DNA from: Poa pratensis
Taxonomy: Eukaryota; Streptophyta; Magnoliopsida; Poales; Poaceae
Direction of reading: 5' to 3'
DNA length: 64,000 nucleotides
Assembly: GCA_947311845.1 (NCBI GenBank)
Contig: CAMZMU010000035.1
Location: forward strand, 3,729,726-3,793,725
A program made the position numbers and the translations under genes. Shown one piece after another: positions 1-10,899 of this stretch; the first letter of the stretch is position 1, and every line of letters begins with the position of its first letter. The notes under the pieces are model-generated. The model ran no database searches. It worked only from the letters and a program-made list of their open reading frames with translations, and had not been told where the DNA came from.

Positions 1-240
1 ACGGTTCGTATTACAAACCGGTACTAAAGGGTCTCGCCATGGGGCCCCCCACTGCAGCCGCCTGCCCCAACCCTTTCGTCCCGGTTGGTAATACCAACCG
101 GGATGAAAGGCCCAGAACCAACCGGGACGGGTTCTGGCCGGCCTCCTCGCCTCTGGAACCGGTACTAATGCCTCCTTTAGTACCGATTCCTGTGCAACCG
201 GTACAAAAAGGGCGCACCGAAGCCCATTTTTCTACTAGTG
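1..240. mobile_element. Terminal end of a CACTA (En/Spm) DNA transposon
   Basis: The segment holds several short direct and inverted repeats built on ACCGGTACTAAAGG and CGGTTGGTAATACCAACCGG, which look like the subterminal repeats of grass CACTA elements. It ends at 231-240 with TCTACTAGTG, whose complement CACTAGTAGA is the CACTA-type terminus. The other end of the element lies outside the window, so its size and coding content are unknown. Confidence 0.72.
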
Positions 241-570
241 AATGTTGCAGATTGAAAAATCATCATGAAATTGCCTCTCCTAGATCTCTTCCACCATAGA
301 TCTTTTTCGAAAATAAGCATAACTTATCAATTTTGAAGGAAACAAGTAATATTATAGAATGAGTTCCATATTTCAAGTGGAAACACACCAAGAGCACGGA
401 ATTTAGCTTAATTTTAGTACCTGCTACAATTTTGTTTAAGCTTCCCCACCAATGGTGTGTGATAGTGCTTCCACTTTTGTGCACACAAATTGCAACTACC
501 TAAAATTACATGGGCCAATTGTACCTTTACAAGAATAACCTCAAGAGAACTTTCACAACATCGTAATTTC
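241..570. other. AT-rich 3' flank of the DUF674 gene
   Basis: No reading frame or repeat was recognised here. It lies between the CACTA end and the stop codon of the DUF674 gene on the minus strand, so it probably holds that gene's 3' UTR and polyadenylation signals. Confidence 0.4.
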
Positions 571-1370
571 TCAGGGCTTGTTCCCAAGGAAAACGTCCGT
601 AAGAACAGTCTTGGACTCTAGTGAAGCTCTCAGAATATCCAAACCCTGTAAATTTATAGTGGCAACACAAATTAGTTTCTTAGAAATCAATCAAAAATTG
701 ATACAAGATTTCTGCAACACTAATTCAGTCAACCCTATCATCGAACCCAACCATAATTCATCCTATATTCCTTGTCTACACTATCCGCGACTCCGCGTCC
801 ACAGACTACAGTAGGGTTATCATACTGTTGTGCGTATTTCTTGTCTTCCGTGGTTCCATGTTGAATTTATTAGTGAATACTACTTCTCGATCGATCACTT
901 ACCTCCTTGTGCATGAGTTGTACGTGCTTCTCCTGGAGGGCGCCGAGGTCCTTCACGGCGAAGGTGTTTAGCAGTGCGACGCCAGAGACGGCAGAGGTGG
1001 GCGTCACCGTCAGGTCGTCCAGCACCGTGTACGTCACGATGCTCCGCACGAACGACCTCGAGCGGAACGGGAGGGAGCTCGGCTTGCCGGCGGCGGCCGT
1101 GGGCGACGGCGTGGCGGCGGGCCCGAGGAGCGCTGCCTTTGCAGCGGCGGACTCGAGGTAGGCCCTGTCGAGCTTCTCGACGCTCGCGTAGAGGCTGCCT
1201 GTGCTGCCGCCCACGCCGCCCGTGCCCTCCTTCCCGAGCAGCTTGATCGCGGTCCCGATGGGGAGGGCCAAGATGGAGAAGAGGTAGTCGACGACTTCCT
1301 TGTTTGCCTCCGCGAACAGCACGCGGCGCGCCGCCGTGTCGACCATGAGCTTCATGCTCAGCGCCGTCAT
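571..1370 (-). CDS. DUF674 family protein, two exons
   Basis: This is a plant DUF674 protein of unknown function. Exon 1 is 903..1370 (156 codons) and starts MTALSMKLMVDTAARRVLFA; the pattern of a short strand, VLFAEA, and then SILALPIGTAIKLL is the family's N-terminal signature. Exon 1 ends at a GTAAGT donor. Exon 2 is 571..645, only 25 codons, after a TTTACAG acceptor; it reads GLDILRASLESKTVLTDVFL and then GNKP and stop, matching the LLKASLxSKTVLT motif that closes DUF674 repeats. Phase 0 is kept across the 257-base intron. The predicted protein is 180 residues, about one DUF674 unit, while many family members have two. Residues 80-110 are an alanine/proline-rich insertion. The splice sites are inferred from sequence only. 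Confidence 0.85.
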
Positions 1371-1689
1371 CGATCGAGATCGGTCGGCCGTTGCCGGCGT
1401 GAAACGGGTCAGGCCGTGGCGGCACGCTGGGTGAGATACCTAAAAACGTTTTCTTGACCAGGCGTACGTACAGAAGAAGGGACGCTAGCGGAAAATGAAT
1501 GTTTGATGGGCCGACCGGTTAGCCCACAATTATGTTTTGAGGGTTAAGGCAGGGATTCTGCCATTCGATATTCGATAGATAAAAAGCGATTACGTAACAG
1601 AAAGGTATCAAGAGAGGCTAGAAAAAAAAAAGAGGCTAGAAAAAAGGAAAGGAAAAGGAGGTCAAAAGATAAAAAAACAAAGGAAGGAT
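1371..1689. other. 5' flank of the DUF674 gene
   Basis: This gene-free stretch lies upstream of the DUF674 start. A purine-rich tract (GAAAAAAAAAAGAGG and similar, 1619-1680) separates it from the 3' end of a decayed LINE. No confident TATA box was identified. Confidence 0.35.
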
Positions 1690-2975
1690 GCATCTACACT
1701 CTTCCGTCTCCTAGATCATCCGTGAATGCGTAGACCCTTTGCTCGACCTCGTTCCGAACAAGGCGTGCCATATCCGCCACCGGCAACGCCGTGTTTTTGA
1801 ACATCCGCTTATTCCGCTCCTTCCAGACACCCCAAATAATGTATGTTATGATGCCGCTGGCCATCCTCTTTTTGTCCTTCGGGAAGTTCTCGATGAAGTG
1901 GAGTCACAAACCGTCAAACTCCCTATTCGCCCTGGATGCGGCGGGAGCCACCGGGAGGTTAGTAGCCTGAGGAACCGAGTCCCAGATTGCCATGGTGAAG
2001 GTGCATTCATGAAAAAGATGTTGCACCTTCTCGGGTGGATGTGGCAGAGCATGAAAATGGAGTCACGTGGCGATCCCGCAAAACCAGGTTGTCCGCTGTG
2101 CGGATTTTGCGGTGTGTAACTAGCCAACCGAAGATTCTGCACTTAGGTTCAGTTGAGCCCTCCAAATCTTCTTCGTGTCAAACAGAGTGTGGGAGCCAAA
2201 GAATTGGCATTTGTATGTTGAGGCCGCTGAGTATGTCCCCGACGCCGTCCATCTCCAAGTGACCGTGTCCAGCTGCGGTAGGAGCTGCACCTCACGCATG
2301 GTGTCCCACAGCTGGACGAAGCTCAGAAGACCATCGGTAAAGGCAACTTATTGCAAGGCTCAAATCAAATTGGCCAGGTCTAACTCCTTCTCTACTATCA
2401 GGTTCTTACTCGTGGCTATCGCGAAAAGGTTTGGGAACCTAATCTTGAGAGGACCACCATCAATCCAGGAGTCATGCGTTAAAACGGCATTTGGCACCGT
2501 CTCCCAAGATGATCGTCGTGGACGAGCAAAACCACACCATATTCGTGGTCGTGCGTGGGAGGCGGGCACCAAGCCAGGGCCTAGAGGCGTCGGTCCATGC
2601 AAGCCAAGCCCAGCGAAGACACAACGCCCTGCCAAACTTCTCCCAATCCGACACCCTGAGGCCACCAAGGGCGAGTGGTCTACAAACGGTTGTCCAGTCG
2701 TCAAGGGATGGCTCGTGGTGTTTAAATCTGCAGCCCCCTTCATCGAAATGTACCCTCTTTTAATTTTTCCAATCCTCCAGAGCACCCATTTAGGGCGGAT
2801 GAATATTGTCAAGTAGTAGGTGACCATGGAGGAGAGAACCGATTTTGCTAGGATCACTCTTCCAGCTTTGGTGAAATGCTTGCCTCTCTCCATCCAGCTA
2901 GTCGAGCTCCAATCTTATCGATGAGACCAATCCATTTGAGCAAGAAGTGACCCTCAACCACACATCTCGTGATTA
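1690..2975 (-). pseudogene. Decayed LINE (non-LTR retrotransposon) 3' portion
   Basis: On the minus strand a chain of frames resembles the C-terminal half of a plant LINE ORF2. Near 2950-2880 is LKWIGLIDKIGARLAGW, then after a shift GKHFTKAGRVILAKSVLSS and a PKWVLWRIGKIKRGYI segment (2893-2740), then ALCLRWAWL near 2620. It finishes with an IIWGVWKERNKRMF segment and VEQRVYAF just before a stop near 1693. These are the RT thumb, zf-RVT-like and C-terminal parts. At least three frame changes and internal stops separate them, so it cannot encode one protein. The 5' half is missing above about 2975. Confidence 0.72.
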
Positions 2976-3356
2976 TTGTCGATATTATTTCTAATTATGT
3001 CGACCCGTTTATGATTTGGCAACTGAGATGAAATTTTTCCCTCATCTTTAATTTTTTTAGACCGACAAAGACATATTACGGAGTATGATTCTTTGCTTGG
3101 TTGCGAAGATACAAAGGCATCTTGGAACTGATTGACACGGCATTAATGATAAATAAAAAAATTCGCGTAGCTGCCACGAAACTTGGAATTTAGTTCGATC
3201 TGGAAAAATCTCTCACACGAGCAGTGTACGTGTGATGCGATGCGATGCCACCTCCGAATCTTTCTCGCTGATGGCCACCAAGCATTTCTCCACACCTAAC
3301 TCTAGCCATAAACGACAGATTAAAAAATCTTTTTGCAACAGTGCTACTCCTATATA
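2976..3356. repeat. Block X, copy 1 (left part)
   Basis: The stretch 3180-3350 is similar, on the opposite strand, to 11220-11460, and its tail resembles 15340-15430. The right half of the same block continues after the MITE at 6122-6310. The shared sequence includes CAGTGCTACTCCTAT and the segment GGCCACCAAGCATTTCTCC. No gene is seen in it. It is a flanking sequence duplicated together with the HSP20 genes. Confidence 0.6.
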
Positions 3357-3425
3357 CTCCCTCCGTATCAAAATATAAGTCACACTTGCTCATTACCAAC
3401 CATATGTATCTAGACATGTTTTAGT

Positions 3426-6019
3426 TGATGATATCATCTCTCCATCCCAGAGTGCCTTTGTCCCTGGAAGGATGATAACTGACAATGCTCTATTGGCTTT
3501 CGAGTGTATTCATCATATAAAGCAGGAAAAGGACCCATCAAAAAGTTTCTGTGCTTACAAGCTTGATCTCTCCAAGGCATATGATCGGGTTGATTGGTCA
3601 TTTTTGAGGCAGGTGATGCAAAAGTTGGGTTTCTCTCACCGGTTTGTTGACTGGATAATGGTGTGTGTAACATCGGTGAGATATTCGGTAAAATTCAATG
3701 GAACCCTCTTGGATTCATTTGCACCGTCGCGTGGGCTACGGCAAGGTGACCCGTTATCTCCGTTCCTATTCCTTTTTGTTGCTGATGGTCTATCAGCTCT
3801 TTTGAAGAAAGGAATTGATGAAAACTTGATATCTCCAATTAAAGTTTGCCGGCGAGCTCCTGGTGTCTCGCATCTGTTGTTTGCTGATGATACGATGTTG
3901 TTCTTTAAAGGGACACAGGATCAAGCAGTGGTTGTTAAGAAGGCCCTAGATACATATGCTTCTTCTACTGGCCAACTTATAAACCCTGCTAAGTGTTCCT
4001 TATTGTTCGGTGAATCGTGTGCTGCTGCTGCACAAGAAGCTATTCGTTCAGTTCTTGAGGTCACTTCACCTGTTTTTGAGGAAAAGTACTTGGGCCTTCC
4101 CACTCCCGATGGGCGTTTGTCGAGGGGGAAATTACAGAACCTTCAAGCTCAGTTGACCAAAAGGCTTTTAATGTGAGGAGATGGTAATCTTGCACAAGCT
4201 GGGAGAGAGGTTTTTATTAAAGCAGTGGCCCAAGCTCTGCCAACGTATATAATGGGTGTGTTCAAGCTACCATTTTCAGTGTGTGATGATTTAACAAGGC
4301 TTGTGAGGAATTTTTATTGGGGAGCAAAGGATGGTAAAAGGAAAACTCATTGGCATGCTTGGGAGAAGATGCAACGACCAAAAACTCAAGGTGGCCTTGG
4401 CTTTAGGGATTTTCGTGTGTTTAACCAAGCTCTGTTAGCTCGTCAGGCCTGGAGGTTAATTATGAAGCCTGATAGTCTTTGTGCTCGGGTTCTCAAAGCC
4501 AAGTACTATCCTAATGGGAGTCTGGAGGATACTGTCTTCACTGGTAATGCTTCCTCTACGTGGCAGGCGATATCTTATGGGCTTGATCTTTTGAAAAAGG
4601 GCCTCATTTGGCGAGTCGGCAATGGTCAGAGTGTCCGTATTTGGAGAGATCCTTGGATCCCTAGACCTTGTTCTTATAGACCTGTTACAGCTAAAAGGAG
4701 ATGTCGTCTTCGTTTTGTTTCAGAGTTAATTGATCAGTTTGGTGCATGGAGAACAGATCTTCTGAATCAATATTTCTGTCCTGCGGACATTGCTGAAATC
4801 CTGAAAATTAAACCATCTGCTCGCCTGGATGCTGATCATCTTGCTTGGGCTCCGGTTAAGCATGGCCTTTTTACTGTCCGTAGTGCCTATACCTTGGCGA
4901 TGAATGAGAGGTGGGGAGCATCAACCCAATCTTCTAGTTCATCTCCTGATGGTTCTCGTAAAGTCTTGAACCTAATATGGAAATCTCTAGTCCCACCAAA
5001 GGTACAGCATTTTGCTTGGCGCCTTGTTACTGATTCATTGCCAACGTGGAGGAATAAGTGTGCTAGAACGCTTGAGACAACTGATCAATGCCCTGTTTGT
5101 GGTACGGAGACAGAGGATAATTATCACCCTTTTATCAGGTGTCCCTCGGCAAAGCAGCTTTGGGAATATATGTCTGAGAAGTGGCAGCTGCCTAGCCTAG
5201 AGTCCATCATAAACACTGGAACAGAATGGTTGCTAAATTTACTTTGCAACCTAGAAGTTGGTATGATTAACAAGGTCTTGTTCACACTTTGGCGCATTTG
5301 GCATGTCCGTAATGAAATTGTACATGACAAACCTCCTCCACCTTTGGAAGCGTCTAGGAGATTTCTCATGAGCTATTTGGAATCTTTAATTCAGATCAAG
5401 CATCATTCGTCTGAGGACATTGTCAAAGGAAAGTTCATATTGGACCCAGAGGAGAAACAGAGACATGCTACCAGGACAAACACTCCAGTAAATCTGCTGA
5501 ACTGGGTGCCCCCTCCCGTTGGCTGGTATAAGCTTAATACTGATGGTTCTTTCGGCATAAACGGAGATGCAGGAGCTGGTGTAGTTCTTCGGGATCATAG
5601 GGGTGACATTATCTTGTCAGCCTGTCGGAATCTCAGTTCTTGCAGGGACGTGCTAGATGCAGAGTTAAAATCTCTTCTCAAAGGTATTTCACTGGCTTTA
5701 CACTGGTGTAATCATCCATTACTTATTGAGGTGGACTGTGTGGAGATAATCAACTTGCTGGAGAATAAAGAGCTGGACAGATCTGTCTATTCAACGACGA
5801 TTGAGGAGATTAAAACATTGATGAAGGCTCGTCAAACTTGTATTACTCATATTAAGAGATGCCAGAATATTAGTAGCCATTTTATGGCTAATTATGCTAG
5901 AACTAAATCTCATACGGCTGTGTGGCTCGCCTCTGGTCCAGAGGGTTTCATGAACACATGCTGTGATTGTAATTCTTGATATGGTTGAGTAATACAAGTC
6001 TATTCGCAAAAAAAAAAAA
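3426..6019 (+). mobile_element. 5'-truncated LINE with poly(A) tail and target duplication
   Basis: The element ends in a run of 12 A (6008-6019) and is bounded by an exact 13-base repeat, GACATGTTTTAGT, at 3413-3425 and 6020-6032. This is the target-site duplication of an endonuclease/reverse-transcriptase insertion. The left end falls inside the RT domain, so the element is 5'-truncated and dead on arrival. The near-intact frame and exact duplication indicate a recent event. Confidence 0.93.
3427..5979 (+). pseudogene. LINE ORF2 remnant: reverse transcriptase, zf-RVT, RNase H
   Basis: One frame runs from the left breakpoint to a stop at 5977-5979, interrupted by a single TGA at 4174-4176 where the family usually has tryptophan. 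Order of domains: RT palm (LDLSKAYDRVDW near 3565; GLRQGDPLSPFLF near 3735; the FADDTMLFF catalytic motif near 3880), thumb (AGREVFIKAVAQALPTYIMG, from about 4200), the zf-RVT motif (QHFAWRLVTDSLPTWRNKC then CPVCGTETEDNYHPFIRC, 5010-5140), and an RNase H-like RVT_3 domain (KLNTDGSFGINGDAGAGVVL near 5530; DAELKSLLKGISLAL near 5655). The endonuclease and the N-terminal part of the RT are absent. The rest of the frame is open, so decay has barely begun. Confidence 0.92.
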
Positions 6020-6123
6020 GACATGTTTTAGTGCAAGATTCATGAATCTTGCACTAAAACATGTCTAGATACATATGGTTGGTAATGAGTAAGTGTGACT
6101 TATATTTTGATACGGAGGGAGTA

Positions 6124-7763
6124 GTATCTAATGTCTTCAATTAGGAAGGAAGAAATCACGAGATACTACTATTGTAGCAGTTCCTGTTGATCGGTACTTG
6201 TCGTAGAGGACTACTGGTCTGCAACATGACCTTGGATCGACGGGAAATTTTGCGTAGCCCAGAACATTCTTTCCACATTTTTGGATCAACTCGACGGGCT
6301 AGCTAGGAAAATTAGGATGCACGTGCGTGCAGTAGAAAATTAAGTAGTCTGGATTGGACTAATATTTGACGTGTGTAGTGCTGAACAATGGCTTTGGTTG
6401 GTCGATTCTTTTCAAGTTCAACGTCATTTAATCACCGATACGCTGGAGAAAAGTATTTCTCTTAGACAAAATTTAAAGTAATCCATGTAGGAAGCTTTCT
6501 TCCTTTTTTGGGAGAGCCAACCTAGTCCAGCTAGCCTCCCTGGTCGCTCCAAAGGTGATCCCGCCGCCACCGAAAAACCCTCGATCCCGCATCAACAATC
6601 CATGAAATATCAAACGTCTTTAGGCGGATTAATGAACCGAAGATCACTACCAAGTGAAAGTGGCCGAACTATGCAGTTTGCATGTGTCTATGCCTCTGAC
6701 TTCCTATGGTATCTTTTATACTAAATGACACTTAAGCAATTTTTCAGCCATTAACCTCTCAAAAAAAATCTGGCAGAGCTGGTCCCTCCCCCAAAACACC
6801 ATTCATGTTGGCATTCTGATCTCAGAAGTTCTGAGATTCTCAGAAAACGCCATTTACAATAAATTATCTGACACTACTTAACGAAAAAACGGCTAAATCA
6901 TTTTAAACAAGCCATTTAACATAACGTTTTTGCAATCTCGAAGGCTCTGACACTCAAAAAAAAAACTCCATATCAAATGGCTTATTTGAAATGACTTGAC
7001 TTTTTTTCATTTCGCATTTTTGGATAAGGCAAAATGAATCGCATTTTCGGGAGAGATAAAATTTCTTTGAAGCTCCATTAGGGTGGCTAAAAAATTTCTT
7101 AAGGACTATTTAGAACAAAAGATACCTCTCCCCGGTTGTGCAGGGCAATCTCGAGGCTAGAACACAGATATCTTCGCCGTCGACCTGCCGACCGGGTGTA
7201 CCCACGTGGCGGTTGGTGCAATGATCCACATGGGCGTTGGCCTCTTGCTTCATCGCCTTCAAAATAATCGCAAACTCGCGAGTGAACTGTCCCCGCCGTG
7301 CTGCCGACCTGCCGTATGTGCCTCTTCCTCCACGGGATGCATCACCAACGAACCTGCCGACCAACTATCTCGCTGTTGTCCACGAGATGCTTGATGAATC
7401 GAAACTTTACAGACTCGAAATATCTTCTTCTGTGTGTCAGAAAGACCCAAAATATCCATGGAGAGTTTTAGCATGTACTAAAGCTAATTAACCACCTTGC
7501 AGAGAATTACTGAGAGAGTAGATTGATTCCAGCTTGCTAGCTCTTCATTAATTTGACGCTAAACACCACAAAGCAGTAATAGTGTAATACAAGCAAAGAT
7601 GGTACATGCATATTGCTCTTAGAGCCATGCATGCATGCATGCAGCTCATGCACTCCCAACAAACAACACAACGACGGAGCTAGCAACGTGCAGCGAGCAC
7701 CTCAATTTCAGGTCAAGCCACAGAACGTACAGTCCGCACCGGCGCCGGCGTCGGCATGCATGA
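6124..7763. other. Right part of block X and 3' flank of HSP20 copy A
   Basis: 6122-6310 completes block X copy 1. 6320-6450 is similar on the same strand to 11915-12070. 7160-7500 is similar, on the opposite strand, to 13700-13930 downstream of HSP20 copy B, sharing AAGCATCTCGTGGACAACAG-type sequence. Nothing recognisable was found in 6450-7100, which is AT-rich. The last 150 bases before 7764 are the likely 3' UTR of the HSP20 gene, with an ATGC microsatellite near 7628-7641. Confidence 0.45.
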
Positions 7764-8261
7764 TCAGCACGGGCTGGCCTCGACCTCGACGGGAGCCAAG
7801 GCCGGCTCGGGCAGCACGGCCATGGCGGCGCCAAACCTAGGCACAGTGACGACGAGCTCCCCGCCGTCGTTCATGGCGGCCCGGACCTGCCCCACGGCGG
7901 CGTCCTCGGGCAGGCAGAACCTGCCGAAGAAGGACGCGGAGCTGCGCTCGATGACGTGGCGGCGCGTCTCGAGGTCCCTCGTGTCCTCCCTGCGCACGCT
8001 GCGCTGCCCGGCGATGACCAGCACGTGGCCCTCCTCCTCCACCTCCACCGTGACCTCCTCCTTGGTCACCCCAGCGGGGAGCCGCGCGCTGAACACGTAC
8101 GCGTCCGCCGTCTCCCGGGTCTCGATGTAGGTCTGGGCGAACGCCGTGGTGTCGCTGGCCAGCCACGCGTCGGCGCCCACCGCCGTGCCGAAGATGCTGC
8201 TGAACGGGCTCCTCCACGCGTCCAGGGACAGCGTGTCGAAGAGCCTCATCACCAGAGACAT
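7764..8261 (-). CDS. Small heat-shock protein (HSP20), copy A, intact
   Basis: A 165-residue ATP-independent chaperone of the alpha-crystallin family that binds unfolding proteins. The N-terminal arm [20 protein letters not shown] resembles cytosolic class I sHSPs. The alpha-crystallin domain spans about residues 44-142, with [18 protein letters not shown], the [10 protein letters not shown] strand, the [15 protein letters not shown] loop and GELVVTVPR, which corresponds to the family's GVLTV strand. The C-terminal tail is short and ends VEVEASPC, with only a weak V-x-V in place of the usual I-x-I. No signal peptide or organelle tag is visible. I chose the internal ATG at 8261 because it lies about 120 bases after a TATA box and matches the family start; an upstream in-frame ATG (8408) would lie before the TATA box. 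Copy B at 12932 is its inverted paralogue. Confidence 0.9.
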   Translation of the reverse strand: MSLVMRLFDTLSLDAWRSPFSSIFGTAVGADAWLASDTTAFAQTYIETRETADAYVFSARLPAGVTKEEVTVEVEEEGHVLVIAGQRSVRREDTRDLETRRHVIERSSASFFGRFCLPEDAAVGQVRAAMNDGGELVVTVPRFGAAMAVLPEPALAPVEVEASPC

Positions 8262-8378
8262 CCTAGGTCGCGAGCTATGTAGCAAAGGCAAGATTGCTTT
8301 AGCTTCTTGGAAATGGTTGGGTGCCGGTTTCTTTTGATGCTGCTGCTGCTTGGAGCAAATGGCGAGACATCCGGTGGC

Positions 8379-8384
8379 TATATA
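8379..8384 (-). promoter_or_regulatory. TATA box of HSP20 copy A
   Basis: CATATATAGCC on the minus strand lies about 120 bases upstream of the start. The same sequence is conserved before copy B (12826-12831). I did not find a clear heat-shock element with properly spaced GAA/TTC units. Confidence 0.65.
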
Positions 8385-8634
8385 TGGACGAACACTATCC
8401 AGGCACACCAGTACACCACACCAGCTACTTGCCTTGCACCTTCCTCAGAGCGTGCACCTGTCTCTGTAGCTTGGGTTGTCGTTGTAGCGCCAGTGGCCAG
8501 GTGTGAACGGGTCACTTTTGTTGCATTGCGCATGGACTTAAATGGGAGAGATCATGAAAGCTCACTCGACAGATCCAAGCAACGGTGAAAGCAGACCAGA
8601 CGGTCGTAAAAAATTGCACACAACAGTATAATAA

Positions 8635-9455
8635 GGGCAACTCCAACGGGCGAAGCAATTCGTCCGCGTCCGTCCATTTCTGTCCGTGCGGAAAAAAACA
8701 TCATCCAACGGGGCACCGGAAATGGACCGGCGGGGACGGACGCATCCAGCTCGACCCATTTTTGAACGAAAATTGGGCAAAAAATGTGGCCAAACGGCTA
8801 GAGTGTGTTTGCCCTGCCCCGCCTGTTAGCCTCCTATCCCCCATCCACCACCGGTGCGGCGACGCTATAGTTCTTTAGCACGCGCCAATGCGGAAAACCC
8901 AAGCCACCGCACCTCACTCTTCCCATCCTCGCTCCGTCTACCTCTCCCTACTCCGGAATGGACCCACCACAGCACCTCCTCGACCCAATGGAGTGCGTGC
9001 TGGAGCGTCCGCGCGAGCTCGCGATAGGCTCTCTCGTCGTCATGCCTCGAGCACCACGTGGCATGGCATTGTTTCGCCGGTAAAGGAGGAGGCCAGGGCA
9101 CAGGAGGAGGTTGCTAGCGACCCGCAGCCGGAGGAGGCCGTGTGTGGTCGACTCGGTCGATGAGTACTTGAGCAAATCATAGTTCTAAGGTTCAATATTT
9201 ATTTTGATGTCCCAGTTTATCTTAGTTTAAATTTATGTCCTATCTAAATTAAAATCGTTTCATTATCCAAACTCAAATTCATTTAATGAATAATCAAATG
9301 GTCGAAATGAAAAGAAAAACAAACATGCATGTACAGATAAAATGGCTCGCAACGTGCGGATAAGCGTCGGATGCATGTCTATCCGCTTCGGCACCAAAAT
9401 GGACCGAAACGGGCGCATATTGTATCTGTTTTGAGTCGACCCATTGGAGTTGCCC
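8635..9455. mobile_element. Non-autonomous PIF/Harbinger-type element in the HSP20-A promoter region
   Basis: Terminal inverted repeats GGGCAACTCCAACGGG (left) and CCCATTGGAGTTGCCC (right) differ at one base over about 16. Both ends are flanked by the trinucleotide TAA (8632-8634 and 9456-9458), the 3-base target preference of PIF/Harbinger. The 821-base interior has no intact transposase. The corresponding upstream region of HSP20 copy B is collinear on both sides but lacks this insertion. Confidence 0.8.
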
Positions 9456-9994
9456 TAACGCCTAAAGCACATGTTTGCTTTTTCGGACCATTAACGACGA
9501 CGTTGTCTTGATTTGTTCGCATATCCTCGTCACCCGTTTGAAAATCCAGGCTTGCGCAACTGAGCTATATCACGTCCGTACGAACGCATGACGTGGTTTG
9601 TGGACCGCAGTACCGGGCGAAGTGTTGTGCGGTCAGCGTCCTTGAGTTAAGGGCTGGATGGACAATCCGTTCACACTTTTCTTCACTACTGGATCGACAT
9701 GCATGCTATACCTGCGCTGCGCCAGCCTCTGTTGCAATCTCGACGTTGAGGTGACATTGGCCAAATGCCCAAATAGTTGGTTGTTTTGTTGTAATCTATC
9801 GATCTGTTTGTTAGTACGACCCAAGATTCTACAGGCAAGGATTTGTGGACGCAAGTGATCCAAGTTACACATACTGTAGAGATGTTGGTGAGTCGTCGAC
9901 GTTTCGTTAATTGATCTGAAAAAAAGAAAAGGAAAGGTTCTTTTTAATTCCCTAGTCCATGTGTGCGCCGTGCAGGAGCTCCAGAGTCTTCTTT
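9456..9994. repeat. Distal upstream region of HSP20 copy A
   Basis: This stretch is similar on the opposite strand to 12340-12640 upstream of copy B, for example around GGATGGACAATCCGTTCACA (9655-9676) and TTGCAATCTCGACGTTGAGG (9733-9752). No gene is seen; it shows how far the inverted duplication extends. Confidence 0.6.
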
Positions 9995-10010
9995 TGGTCT
10001 ATCTTTGCTT

Positions 10011-10354
10011 TTTTTACGAAAAGATTCTGACATTAAAATAAACACCGAACAGTACAAAACATTTTAACAAAAAACAAAATCATAACGAGATCCTTAACAT
10101 GCCCTTTGTCTTTAACCTTCAAACCGTGTCGAAGGCGCGCCGCCGCCGCCCGCTGAGCCGGCCTGATGTTGTTGATTGCGGACGACAAGTCGTCGAAAGG
10201 GTCAAGAAGACCACATCCGTCCCGGAGCCGAAGAAGAAGGATGAACCACCGATAAAACTCCTTAACGTTCCGGAGATCACCACCGCGAGAAGAAATCCTT
10301 AAGAAACACACCACTCCCACAAACATCTCGACGACGCCGCCGAGATAGGACTGA
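10011..10354 (-). mobile_element. Short retroposon with a 16-base target duplication
   Basis: The 344-base segment is bounded by the exact repeat TGGTCTATCTTTGCTT at 9995-10010 and 10355-10370. A short T tract (complement of a poly(A) tail) follows the left repeat, so it inserted in minus orientation. It has GC-rich non-coding sequence and no RT motif. It is a SINE-like or strongly 5'-truncated LINE-derived copy. Confidence 0.8.
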
Positions 10355-10431
10355 TGGTCTATCTTTGCTTAATTAGATTGGGTTCCATGATCCATGCTTT
10401 TTATACTCTTTGAGATATGTTTAAATTAATT

Positions 10432-10860
10432 TTTTTTCGAAACCGCCATTTATTAAGCAGAAGGTGCTCGGTTTATTATGTAAGAAACCGGGCGAAAACC
10501 ATACAACAACACAACACAACCCACGGGGCGAAGCCCCACAACCTCGAGAAAAACCACGACGCCGCACGACGCGGCCACCCACAGCCCAAGCTGCACCAGG
10601 TAAGCCGCTCGCAGACCACGGCCGCCAAACCAACATCCGGGGCCGCCGCCCCGGCCTAAAAGACAACCGCTGCTGCCGCTGCCCAAGCAGCCCCGACAGC
10701 CTCGCCGCTAGCACCCCCTTCCGGGACCGCCATCCCGACATAGCACCGCTCACAACCGAGCCACGACGCCGCACGAACCAGCCACCCGCAGCACTTTGAA
10801 TTATAAAAAAGATTGTATGCATCACTTTGATGCGGAGGTCGGACATACCCCATTTCGAAG
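10432..10860 (-). mobile_element. Probable retroposon 3' end in minus orientation
   Basis: A TTTTTTTTCGAAACCGCC start (10430-10447) reads on the minus strand as a 3' end with poly(A). The body is GC-rich and forms a long open minus frame to about 10853 without recognised domains. I could not find a matching target duplication, so the limits are approximate. Confidence 0.45.
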
Positions 10861-10899
10861 AAGAAAAAAGAGCTCCACAGTCCAGATCACTCACCTTTG

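Larger units (their letters stand above)
3357..6121. mobile_element. Stowaway MITE, split by a LINE insertion
   Basis: The two halves of this Tc1/mariner-type MITE are 3357..3425 and 6033..6121. Each begins at the outer end with CTCCCTCCGTATCAAAATAT and is flanked by the TA target site (3355-3356 and 6122-6123). Joined, they form an almost perfect palindrome of about 158 bases that I could align with a single mismatch in the arms. It has no coding capacity. The MITE sits in block X; the matching place in copy 2 (near 11220) lacks it. Confidence 0.9.

Noticed and set aside
895..1425. 176-codon minus-strand frame overlapping the DUF674 exon
   Set aside because: A shadow frame of the GC-rich exon; the other frame matches the DUF674 family and splices correctly.
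7837..8217. 126-codon minus-strand frame across HSP20 copy A
   Set aside because: An out-of-frame shadow of the HSP20 coding sequence.
8262..8600. Heat-shock element before HSP20 copy A
   Set aside because: TTC and GAA triplets occur, but I found no run with the required alternating 2-base spacing.
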